Below are positions 56,115 through 63,835 of a stretch of DNA of 64,000 bases, piece after piece (position 1 is the first letter of the stretch; each line of letters opens with the position of its first letter). Source of the DNA: UTCFX2 sp963827155 (GTDB taxonomy: Bacteria > Chloroflexota > Anaerolineae > Anaerolineales > UBA4823). The position numbers and the translations under genes are program-made. The notes under the pieces were generated by a model. The model had not been told where the DNA came from. It saw nothing but the letters and a program-made list of their open reading frames with translations, and did not search any database. The stretch is from positions 1,860,001 to 1,924,000 of the forward strand of contig CAWGZV010000002.1 in the NCBI GenBank assembly GCA_963827155.1, written 5' to 3'.

Positions 56115-57042
56115 ATGACTACAATACTCTCAAAGTGGAAAAATGGGCTCTCCAAATCAAGTAAAGCAGCTTTCGGGCAGATCGCATCTTTACTCGGAGC
56201 AAGCGAGATTACCCCAGAAACCTGGGATGATCTTGAAGCGCTGCTTATTCAGGCTGATCTTGGAATTGAGACCACAGAAATTGTATTAGAAAGGCTCGAA
56301 ATCCCACGTCGATCGAGAAGGATTATTAAAATCGAAGGACCTTCGTAATGCCCTTCGAGATGAATTACGGGAATTATTAATTCCACCTCCAGAGTTGGAT
56401 TTTAGTAGCCGTCCAACAGTAATATTAATTGTTGGCGTCAATGGCTCGGGAAAAACCACCAGCATCGCGAAATTAGGGCAGCGTTTCAAAGCTCAAGGAA
56501 AGTCGATCCTTTTGGGCGCAGCAGATACATATCGGGCTGCCGCGGTGGATCAGCTGGAAATTTGGGCAAAACGATTGGATATTCCAATTATATCTGGTCA
56601 GCTCGGTGGCGATTCTGGAGCAGTCGCGTTTGATACCGTAAAAGCAGCTCAAGCGCGAGATACAGAAATCGTATTGATCGATACCGCCGGTCGCTTACAT
56701 ACCCGTTTCAACCTGATGGAAGAGCTGAAAAAGGTATATCGTGTGGTCGCCAAAGCTCAACCAGGAGCTCCTCATCAAGTCTGGCTGGTGATGGATGCAA
56801 CAACAGGGCAAAATGCCCTGCAGCAAGCCAGGGCTTTCAGACAAGCTGTTCAGGTCACAGGTGTGATTCTGGCCAAGCTCAATTCATCTGCTCGTGGCGG
56901 TATGGCATTTGCCATCGCGCATGAGCTCGAGCTGCCGATATTGTTCGCCGGTTTAGGCGAAAAACCGGATGATTTGCAGCCATTCGACCCGGATGTTTTT
57001 GTTGATGAGATCCTTTCAATAGAGATCTCAACCGAAAAGTAA
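56115..57042 (+). CDS. ftsY: Signal recognition particle receptor FtsY, one frame break
   Basis: About 309 residues after repair. The N-domain TILSKWKNGLSKSSKAAFGQIASLL and ETWDDLEALLIQADLGIETT is followed by G-domain motifs: GVNGSGKTTSIAKLGQRF (P-loop), DTYRAAAVDQLEIWAKR, IVLIDTAGRLHTRFNLMEELKKV and the C-terminal LGEKPDDLQPFDPDVFVDEIL. The frame changes between 56300 and 56320; reading REGLLKSKDLRNALRDELRELL links the halves. It receives the SRP-ribosome complex at the membrane. The guanine-specificity motif reads AKLN where TKLD is expected. No long acidic A-domain, as usual in this group. Confidence 0.85.
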
Positions 57043-57065
57043 TAGTTCTCCTGGAGCTTGAAATC

Positions 57066-58173
57066 ATGCAAGAATTGATTGAACAATTAGAAAATCTGCA
57101 AGCCCGAATTCAGCATCTCCTGGTGCGTCTTTGACTTTCCTGCTTTAGAAACACAGCTTATAGATTATCAAAAACAAGCTGAAGAACCCGAGCTGTGGGG
57201 AGATCCAGAACGGGCAAAACGGGTTATGAAACAAACTGCCGCTCTTCGAGGACAAGTCGATGATTGGAACAGGCTGGTTCAGCGCATTAAAGATGCGCTG
57301 GAACTCGCTGGGCTTGAAGATGAAACCCTTGAGCCGGACCTTCAAAAAGAAACTGAACTGCTTTCTGAAGAAATCGATCGCAGAGAGCTCGAAACTATGC
57401 TGTCGGGAAAATTCGACAAGGGAGATGCACTCTTAGCAATTCATGCCGGGGCTGGGGGGACGGATTCGCAAGATTGGACTGAAATGTTGGAGAGAATGTA
57501 TCTCCGATGGGCTGAGTTAAGAAGTTATCAAACAGAAATTTTGGATGTCACTCCTGGTGAGGAAGCCGGCATTAAAAGCGTCACAATCGCCGTCAACGGT
57601 TTATATGCATTCGGTTATCTTCGTCCGGAAAAAGGTGTTCACAGGCTTGTCCGGTTATCCCCATTCGACGCCGCTCACCGCAGGCATACCTCCTTCGCCC
57701 TGGTTGAGGTCCTTCCTCAAGTAGAAGATGATGAGGATTTACAAATCAACCCAAATGATTTGCGAATTGACACATATCGCTCTGCTGGTGCCGGCGGCCA
57801 GAATGTTCAAAAGAATGATACCGCTGTCAGAATCACTCATATCCCTACTGGCCTTGTAGTCACATGTCAGAATGAACGATCACAAATCCAAAACCGTGAA
57901 AATGCGATGAGGGTTCTCCGCGCCAAACTCCTTGAGATCAGACAGGCTGAACAGGAACAACAACTTGCAGAGCTCCGTGGAGAATACACCAAGGCAGAAT
58001 GGGGCAGCCAAATTCGTTCGTATGTTCTCCATCCTTATCAAATGGTAAAAGATCATCGTACAAATTTTGAAATCGGGAATACTCAAGCTGTTTTAAATGG
58101 GGAAATCGACGGTTTTATTGAGGCATACCTTCGTGAAACGATGGGGAATGGGAAGCTTGGTGAAAAAAGCTAA
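57066..58173 (+). CDS. prfB: Peptide chain release factor 2, programmed +1 frameshift
   Basis: About 368 residues. The first 22 codons from ATG 57066 end with CTT TGA C at 57129-57135. Moving one base forward continues as DFPALETQLIDYQKQAEEPELWGDPERAK, the standard RF2 order. Beyond that the GGQ motif is in SAGAGGQNVQKNDTAVRI and the stop-recognition region SPFDAAHRRHTSF is RF2-like. This is the autoregulatory shift known in most bacterial RF2 genes: when RF2 is scarce, ribosomes shift and make it. It recognises TGA and TAA. It shows TGA is read as stop here. Confidence 0.95.
57117..57135 (+). promoter_or_regulatory. RF2 programmed frameshift site
   Basis: CTT TGA C at 57129-57135 preceded by GGTG (57122-57125), the internal Shine-Dalgarno-like stretch three bases before CTT. 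This is the same arrangement as in E. coli prfB (a G-rich stretch, then TAT CTT TGA C). Confidence 0.9.
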
Positions 58174-58849
58174 GAGAGTGCTTTTCGCCGGATTTTTCTT
58201 CATTTCCATTTTCTCCTCGTTTTTAACTGGGTGTGTCACAATGAAAGATCCAAAATCGTCTTTTGACTATTCGGGAGATATTGTCGCCACCGTCGATCAA
58301 AGATCAAAAGTTGGTCAAACTTTCATTTCGCGCCGATCCGGATTTAATGGAATTCAGATTTGGCTCCGAGATGGTTCAAAGGGTAATTCCGGATCCGGAT
58401 TAGTAAAGGTATCCCTTTTCCATTCGATCTTCGATCGACTTCCCATTGAAACCAAATCGATACCCATCGATCAAATTCGAAGAACTTTTCCGGTTGAGAT
58501 CTCTTTCAACGCTCAAAAAGACCCTCCAGCACAGCAGTATTTCATTGAGCTAGAAGTTGAAGGTGGGACGATTGCGATTTATGGAAGAGCTAATGACGAT
58601 TATCCTGACGGCAGCCTGTATCTGAACAAAACCCAACTTAAATCCGATCTGGCATTCCGAACTTCATACGAATACGGCGCCGAAGCAGTTCTGGAAGATT
58701 CCAAATCAGCCATAAAACATCTTTGGCTTATCCTTCCGCTTTTGGTGCTCCTTCTAGCTCCAGGGTATCTAATTCTTGAGACCACCGATACGAACAATTT
58801 CCGGATTTTCTTAAAAAGCTCACCAACAAATTCCACAATAAAGAAGTGA
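58148..58849 (+). CDS. Hypothetical lipoprotein with C-terminal membrane helix
   Basis: 233 residues from ATG 58148, inside the end of prfB by 26 bases; GTG 58160 is another possible start. A hydrophobic segment with lipobox FLTGCVT follows. The mature part is beta-rich (VGQTFISRRSGFNGIQIWLRDG, YFIELEVEGGTIAIYGRANDDYPDGSLYLN), compatible with a jelly-roll/carbohydrate-binding type fold. A C-terminal membrane helix (HLWLILPLLVLLLAPGYLIL) anchors it. The stop overlaps the start of the GT-C-like gene, so they belong together, perhaps in surface glycan assembly. Confidence 0.75.
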   Translation: MGSLVKKAKRVLFAGFFFISIFSSFLTGCVTMKDPKSSFDYSGDIVATVDQRSKVGQTFISRRSGFNGIQIWLRDGSKGNSGSGLVKVSLFHSIFDRLPIETKSIPIDQIRRTFPVEISFNAQKDPPAQQYFIELEVEGGTIAIYGRANDDYPDGSLYLNKTQLKSDLAFRTSYEYGAEAVLEDSKSAIKHLWLILPLLVLLLAPGYLILETTDTNNFRIFLKSSPTNSTIKK

Positions 58850-60708
58850 ATTCTGTGGCTTTCTTCGCTCAATGGGATTGGAGCGAGCGATTTGCGCTCT
58901 CGATTGGCCTCAGCCTTGCGATCATTCCTTTGGCCCTACTCTGGACAACAACACTGGGAATTTCTTGGAATAGCACGACTGCAAAGTTTGCAGCGCTGAT
59001 CATTCTGGCGCTGATTTTATTAATCAAAATTCGAAGCCGAGAGAAACCCCGAAGGCTGCATTTCGATCCGATCGACGCCGCTCTATTAATAATAACGGTG
59101 GTCACGCTCTATACCCGGCTGACGATGGTCAGAGACCTGACAGCGCCTGCCTGGGTGGATCCTGTGCATCACTCTGTTATCTCCCAATCGATTTTTGAGA
59201 CAGGCGCTTACGCACAAGGTGAATCAAATTTAATAGCATCGAGTGCTGCCAGCTACCATCCAGGCTTCCACGGACTCAACGCCTGGTTTATGTGGCTATC
59301 TGGGTTAGAAGTTGAACGGGCAATGCTCCTGCTTGGTCAGGTTTTTAATGCTCTGATGGGGCTGTGTGTTTACTTACTTGCGAAAAGCCTGACACACAAC
59401 CGAATAAGCGGATTGATGGCAGCATTGATTTGCAGCTTCTTGACACCCATGCCAGCATATTACACAAGTTGGGGCAGGTATACCCAGCTCGCCGGGCTGT
59501 TGATTTTGCCGACATGTATCGCATTACTTTTTCGTCTGTTCGAAATCCGGGTTTTTCCGGTAACTCCCTCGTCAAACACCCTTCTAGACAAAAACTCCGA
59601 TAATCGACCTCCTTCAAGTCAGATGGAGTCTGCAATAATATTAATTGTATTGGCTGCTCTGGCTGGAGCAGGTTTATTTCTTGTGCATTATCGGGTCGCA
59701 GCCTTTACTGGTCTTCTGGCAATCTCGTTTCTTGTTGGCGAGGTTATCCGATCGTTAAATAAACAGCAGGTTTGGAAAACCATACCCAAAATTTTGTTTT
59801 GGGGTGGCTTAACGGTTGGATTTGCTTTTCTGATCACTCTCCCATGGTGGCCTTCATTACTCAATACCCTCATAATCCCGAGAATAGCAAAGATCGCCTC
59901 CCCTCCTCAAGCCATTATGATTGACTGGGGATATTTGACGCCAGTTTTTGGGAAATTTGCGTTATGGTTGGCTGCCGCAGGTTTCATTTTGGCATTAATC
60001 CGAGCCCGATGGTATGCTCCAGTGCTTCTTTTGTGGATCGGATTGCTTTTTATTGCTGCAAATCAAAGTATTATTCCTCTTCCTTTCGCCGGTTCAATCA
60101 ACTTGACTTCAGTGGAGATCATGCTTTTCATGCCCATCGCTGTACTTGGAGGCGATGGGGTGAGCACTTTGTTCCAATTTGTGGTCAATGTCCTCCCAGT
60201 GCGATTTAAGAAAATATCAAGGCTCTTTGTTGTTGCAGCCGTCGCAATTGTCATGTTTTTTGGGACCCAAAAACTCCTCCCTATCTTGAACCCAACTACT
60301 TTGCTCTTTCGAGATGCTGATCGACCAGCAATCCAATGGGTTGAGGCAAATATCCCTGATGATGCAACAATCTTGATCAATCCCTTTCTCTGGGGATATG
60401 GTCTGTATGCTGGTCACGATGGCGGCTATTGGATCACACCGCTTTCCGGTCACCAGACTATGCCGCCTGTCTCTCTTTATGGAATGGGAGACCGCAGCGA
60501 GATCCTGAGAATCAATCAAATCACAAAAAAAACACTTGACCTTTCTAATGACCCACGCGGCATGTATGAATTACTAAAATCGGAAAATATAGATTATATT
60601 TTCTTGGGAAAGCGCTCCGGAGCAATTTCATCAAGCTCGTTTGCAGGCAGCCCTCTTTTCCACACTCGTTACCATGTGGATGGGGTTTGGATCTTCGAAG
60701 TGAAATGA
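58846..60708 (+). CDS. Multi-membrane protein, GT-C glycosyltransferase-like
   Basis: 620 residues with about twelve membrane helices, starting with GTG 58846. The first outer loop WVDPVHHSVISQSIFETG resembles the substrate loop of GT-C enzymes (PMT/ArnT-like and archaeal families), though the acidic DE pair is replaced by a D and two H. YTSWGRYTQLAGL and the final soluble part (ADRPAIQWVEANIPDDATILINPFLWGYG, then YIFLGKRSG) are as in membrane glycosyltransferases of Chloroflexi. Substrate unknown. Coupled with the preceding lipoprotein. Confidence 0.75.
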   Translation: MNSVAFFAQWDWSERFALSIGLSLAIIPLALLWTTTLGISWNSTTAKFAALIILALILLIKIRSREKPRRLHFDPIDAALLIITVVTLYTRLTMVRDLTAPAWVDPVHHSVISQSIFETGAYAQGESNLIASSAASYHPGFHGLNAWFMWLSGLEVERAMLLLGQVFNALMGLCVYLLAKSLTHNRISGLMAALICSFLTPMPAYYTSWGRYTQLAGLLILPTCIALLFRLFEIRVFPVTPSSNTLLDKNSDNRPPSSQMESAIILIVLAALAGAGLFLVHYRVAAFTGLLAISFLVGEVIRSLNKQQVWKTIPKILFWGGLTVGFAFLITLPWWPSLLNTLIIPRIAKIASPPQAIMIDWGYLTPVFGKFALWLAAAGFILALIRARWYAPVLLLWIGLLFIAANQSIIPLPFAGSINLTSVEIMLFMPIAVLGGDGVSTLFQFVVNVLPVRFKKISRLFVVAAVAIVMFFGTQKLLPILNPTTLLFRDADRPAIQWVEANIPDDATILINPFLWGYGLYAGHDGGYWITPLSGHQTMPPVSLYGMGDRSEILRINQITKKTLDLSNDPRGMYELLKSENIDYIFLGKRSGAISSSSFAGSPLFHTRYHVDGVWIFEVK

Positions 60709-60824
60709 TCAAGTGCTTGACATTTCCCACATCCGCTCGTATAATCCCTTCGCCTGCCTAAAGGGCAGGTATTTTAAGGCCTATTTTGCAGCCTTGTTTA
60801 GGACTGATTAATAAGGAGTAGGTA

Positions 60825-61019
60825 ATGCCCCCACATCCAAAACGGAAACATTCCCAGGGACGACGTGACCGCCGGCGCGCTCATGACAGCCTGGAAGCTC
60901 GCAACCTGGTTCAGTGCAGCAACTGTGGCGAAATGAGATTGCCTCATTCTGTTTGCCCAAACTGCGGTCATTACAAAGGTCGTGAAGTTGTGAACATGGA
61001 AGAAGCAAAAAAGAAATAG
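60825..61019 (+). CDS. rpmF: 50S ribosomal protein L32
   Basis: 64 residues with TAAGGAG upstream. PHPKRKHSQGRRDRRRAHDSLEARNLVQCSNCGEMRLPHSVCPNCGHYKGREVV is the L32 pattern, with a four-Cys zinc ribbon (the C+ form). It is part of the large subunit. It is followed by a strong hairpin and then fabD, a common rpmF-fab neighbourhood in bacteria. Confidence 0.95.
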   Translation: MPPHPKRKHSQGRRDRRRAHDSLEARNLVQCSNCGEMRLPHSVCPNCGHYKGREVVNMEEAKKK

Positions 61020-61041
61020 CCTGCTTTACCCCTGCTTCGCT

Positions 61042-61086
61042 AAACATGGTTTGCACAAGCTCTATCAGTCTGTGCAAACCATGTTT
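61042..61086 (+). terminator. Strong hairpin after rpmF
   Basis: Perfect 16-base inverted repeat AAACATGGTTTGCACA (61042-61057) and TGTGCAAACCATGTTT (61071-61086) with a 13-base loop, followed by ATTTCTT. Likely the terminator of rpmF; the T stretch is short and mixed. Confidence 0.8.
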
Positions 61087-61171
61087 ATTTCTTAAGATTT
61101 GTTGAAATATTTGACTCAGATCCAGAAATTGGTTCGCATCCTTTCTTGCTATTGTGTGTTATTGGTTTTTG

Positions 61172-62125
61172 ATGAAAAATCCGGACAATTCTCCAGCCAT
61201 TGCATTTCTTTTTCCTGGACAGGGCTCACAGGCTCTAAAAATGGGCCACGATTTGGCAAATACATACCCGGCAGCATGCCAGGTTTATGAGCAAGCCGAT
61301 GACCAGCTTGGATTTTCTCTTTCCAGGCTCTGTTGGCAGGGTCCTGAAGATGAGCTCAATGACACCATCAACACTCAGCCAGCACTGCTGACCCATTCTG
61401 TCGCGGTTCTGCAAGTCTTGGAAGAGATTTTTCCCAAGATCCGTCCTGCTTTCACGGCTGGCCATTCAATGGGAGAATTGAGTGCTCTTGTGGCCTCCGG
61501 AGCGTTGACCTTCGAACAATCCTTGCTCCTGTCTCGGCGCAGAGGAGAGCTGATGAAAGAGGCCGGTGAGGTCACACCAGGCGGAATGGCAGCGATCTTA
61601 GGAGGCGAGCTCTCGAAAGTCGAGCAAATTTGCGCCGAAGCAAGCCGACAAGACGAAATTGTGCAAGTTGCTAATGACAATTGCCCTGGTCAGGTGGTGA
61701 TCTCTGGCGCCAATCCGGCATTGGATCGAGCGGTCGAATTAGCGCAAAAAGCCGGCATCCGGAAAATCCGCAGGTTAGCAGTTAGCATAGGAGCGCATTC
61801 CCCTCTGATGATCCACGCCCAGGAACGCTTCTTCCAGGCCGTCGCCGAGGCGCCATTTACCAACCCACACACCCCTCTTATTGGAAACGTCAATGCAAAA
61901 CCGCTGACCACAATCGAAGCGATCCGCGCGGATCTTCAAGCTCAATTAACCTCACGCGTCCGTTGGACAGAAACCATCCAGGAAATCGTCCGATCTGGTG
62001 TATCCATTACCTTGGAGTTAGGCAGCGGGAGTGTGCTTACTAATTTGCAGAAACGCATCGATGAGAACCTTATTGGATACGCAATTGGCGAGCCTGCAGA
62101 TATCGAGAAACTCAAAGCAATCTAA
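61172..62125 (+). CDS. fabD: Malonyl-CoA:ACP transacylase
   Basis: 317 residues from ATG 61172. AFLFPGQGSQALKMGHDLA, the active serine in GHSMGELSALVASGAL, then GGMAAILGG, NCPGQVVISG and IGAHSPLMIHAQ with the His are all diagnostic. It loads malonyl units on ACP for fatty acid synthesis. The same pathway is served by plsX/fabF at the other end of the window and by the broken fabF2. Confidence 0.95.
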   Translation: MKNPDNSPAIAFLFPGQGSQALKMGHDLANTYPAACQVYEQADDQLGFSLSRLCWQGPEDELNDTINTQPALLTHSVAVLQVLEEIFPKIRPAFTAGHSMGELSALVASGALTFEQSLLLSRRRGELMKEAGEVTPGGMAAILGGELSKVEQICAEASRQDEIVQVANDNCPGQVVISGANPALDRAVELAQKAGIRKIRRLAVSIGAHSPLMIHAQERFFQAVAEAPFTNPHTPLIGNVNAKPLTTIEAIRADLQAQLTSRVRWTETIQEIVRSGVSITLELGSGSVLTNLQKRIDENLIGYAIGEPADIEKLKAI

Positions 62126-62228
62126 TTGATCGATCTTTATTTAGATCCCCAAAAATAGATGTGGATTGAAGTTCAAACCAATTGTCTGTTAATCGATTTA
62201 TAAGATGTACTTAACGTAAACTTAACAC

Positions 62229-62258
62229 TTGACACGGTAATCAGATTTATGGTATATT
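62229..62258 (+). promoter_or_regulatory. Consensus sigma-70-type promoter
   Basis: TTGACA (62229-62234), an 18-base spacer and TATATT (62253-62258). Transcription would start near 62265. It is the clearest promoter in the window and drives the leader RNA and perhaps the lipoprotein downstream. Confidence 0.8.
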
Positions 62259-62303
62259 TGCGCTAATATTAACCGAGATTCTTGGAAAGGAGTGGCGCGC
62301 TGC

Positions 62304-62363
62304 ATGACAGATCAAGATTTTGAGAAAAAGTATTCCGTTAAGTATGGGCGCGCCTGCTGGTAG
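62304..62363 (+). CDS. Possible 19-residue leader peptide
   Basis: ATG at 62304 with AAGGAG at 62287-62292 (11 bases spacing), ending TGC TGG TAG. The peptide is charged at the start and ends Arg-Ala-Cys-Trp. It lies entirely inside the leader RNA, before the terminator, as leader peptides of attenuators do. Too short to test by composition. It may not be translated. Confidence 0.3.
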   Translation: MTDQDFEKKYSVKYGRACW

Positions 62364-62418
62364 AGGGGTAGAAGCAGTCTAAGCAGGTTGCTTAGCTAAT
62401 TGTGGCAACGACATTGCG

Positions 62419-62450
62419 GCCACAGGTGCGCCATATACCTGTGGCTTTTT
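62419..62450 (+). terminator. Rho-independent terminator of the leader RNA
   Basis: Perfect nine-base stem (62419-62427 with 62437-62445), nine-base loop, five T directly after. It lies about 255 bases before the lipoprotein start. Confidence 0.85.
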
Positions 62451-62531
62451 CTATCCTTGCCCCATTTCTCCCCTTCACATAAACAATTTACTTCAAAATT
62501 TTCACTAGCCTTGGTTGGAAAGAAATCATCC

Positions 62532-62705
62532 GTGACAAGTCATGATTTTTCTGCAATAATATATTTACCATCAAATCGAGTATCATTTTTTTGTCCGGAT
62601 TGCAGGAATAAACCTGCCTCGAAATTGGAACAAGAAACGATTGTCCTGCGTAGCTATCTCAAAATGGTCGATGCAGGAGCAGAATTGTTTACGGAGGAGA
62701 TCTAA
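62532..62705 (+). CDS. Possible small protein with CxxC motif
   Basis: 57 codons from GTG 62532, ending one base before the lipoprotein ATG, which would give translational coupling. A GGAAAG lies about nine bases upstream. It contains FFCPDCRNK and an amphipathic C-terminal helix (LRSYLKMVDAGAELFTEEI). The composition is protein-like in the last two thirds. No family recognised. The region before it (62451-62531) is not coding by my reading. Confidence 0.35.
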   Translation: MTSHDFSAIIYLPSNRVSFFCPDCRNKPASKLEQETIVLRSYLKMVDAGAELFTEEI

Positions 62706-63599
62706 ATGCACAAGCGTCGAATCCAAATCCCATTTTTGATTTTGGCAATCTTGAGTATAGGGGGGATGATCTTGACAGCCTGTGCTTCTGAGGTGCTTGC
62801 TGATTCCTCAGGAGATTTTGAAGCCCAGGTCAATACAGCCGTTGCCGCGACAATGATCCAGGTTGCAGTGGAAACGAAAGTCGCAGCGCAATCCTTGGCG
62901 ATGGCGCCAGTCCAGGTGGCACAAACGCTGCCCACTTCCACCCCCTTACCAACCGTTACGCCTGTCCCTACAGAATCCGTCGCTCCTACTGCTTCCCAAC
63001 CAGCTCCCACCGCTGCGGAAGCAGCCGCATCTACTTCTTACCCGAAGATCTATGCGGATCAAAACACGAATTGCCGCGTCGGACCGAGCACATATCATTA
63101 CGTTTCAGGTTACTTCATGGCCGGCGATACGTCCTTCGTACATGGTAGAGATACCACCAAAGATTGGTGGTATATCGAACATCCGACGAAATCCGGAGAG
63201 TTCTGTTGGGTATGGGACGGTTCTACCACAGTAGAAGGGGACACAAGTAAAGTGCCCGTGGTAGACGCGCCTGCCGCCTCTACTACAAAGACTAGCAACG
63301 TATTCGATGAATACTATGTGTATGATCCCTATTACGGTATTTACAACCCGTATGGAAAATATCCGCCAAATGGATATTACCCGAATAAGTGCTGGACAAA
63401 TGTCAATTGTGGGAAGTATCCCAAGTGTTGCAATAACCAACAAACCTGCATCCCAATCAACTGGGGAAACTGCAACAGCGTATATACCTGCAACTGTAAT
63501 TGGGTAAATAAGAATTCCTGCAAAAAGCCGGCTTGTCCACCGGTCACTGAAATAAACTTCCAAAACTACTGCAACAAATACCCAAATTGTTGTAAGTAG
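62706..63599 (+). CDS. Cys-rich secreted lipoprotein with SH3-like domain
   Basis: 297 residues. Signal and lipobox LTACAS (Cys near residue 26), then a Thr/Pro/Ala spacer (TPLPTVTPVPTES). Residues about 113-175 (ADQNTNCRVGPSTYHYVSGYFMAGDTSFVHGRDTTKDWWYIEHP) form a bacterial SH3-type domain as in wall-binding proteins. The last 70 residues hold 13 cysteines with many Asn, Tyr, Lys and Pro (YYVYDPYYGIYNPYGKYPPNGYYP, then KCCNNQQTC, CNCNW). That end resembles extracellular Cys-rich domains stabilised by disulfides. Function unknown, probably a surface protein. Confidence 0.78.
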   Translation: MHKRRIQIPFLILAILSIGGMILTACASEVLADSSGDFEAQVNTAVAATMIQVAVETKVAAQSLAMAPVQVAQTLPTSTPLPTVTPVPTESVAPTASQPAPTAAEAAASTSYPKIYADQNTNCRVGPSTYHYVSGYFMAGDTSFVHGRDTTKDWWYIEHPTKSGEFCWVWDGSTTVEGDTSKVPVVDAPAASTTKTSNVFDEYYVYDPYYGIYNPYGKYPPNGYYPNKCWTNVNCGKYPKCCNNQQTCIPINWGNCNSVYTCNCNWVNKNSCKKPACPPVTEINFQNYCNKYPNCCK

Positions 63600-63636
63600 G
63601 TTCTTTCTTTATTCAATTTTTCGTCACATTGAGTTG

Positions 63637-63669
63637 AGCTGGAACAGGTGAATAATCTGTTCCAGCTTT
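63637..63669 (+). terminator. Terminator after the Cys-rich lipoprotein
   Basis: Perfect 11-base stem AGCTGGAACAG (63637-63647) and CTGTTCCAGCT (63657-63667) with a nine-base loop and a short T run. Confidence 0.8.
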
Positions 63670-63835
63670 CCTTATGAATCAGCTGGATCTGATAAAAATT
63701 GATTAATAACATGCTCTGAAATTAAATAAAATGCGTTCCACCGCGTTGCCTCAAGCAGCCATAAGTTTCGTTTTTCTAACGATCCGGATATAATCCAATT
63801 ATTCGCACCATCAGGAGTTTTTATTTTGAACGCTT

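Larger units (their letters stand above)
62265..62450 (+). ncRNA. Structured leader or small RNA with terminator and competing hairpin
   Basis: About 185 bases between the promoter and a strong terminator. GGCGCGC (62294-62300) can pair with GCGCGCC (62348-62354). CTAAGCA/TGCTTAG forms a tight hairpin at 62379-62395. The terminator is GCCACAGGT (62419-62427) with ACCTGTGGC (62437-62445) and then TTTTT. The first part of that stem (GCCACA) can also pair with TGTGGC at 62401-62406, so the two states exclude each other. No known Rfam type was recognised. Either a free small RNA or an attenuator. Confidence 0.55.
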
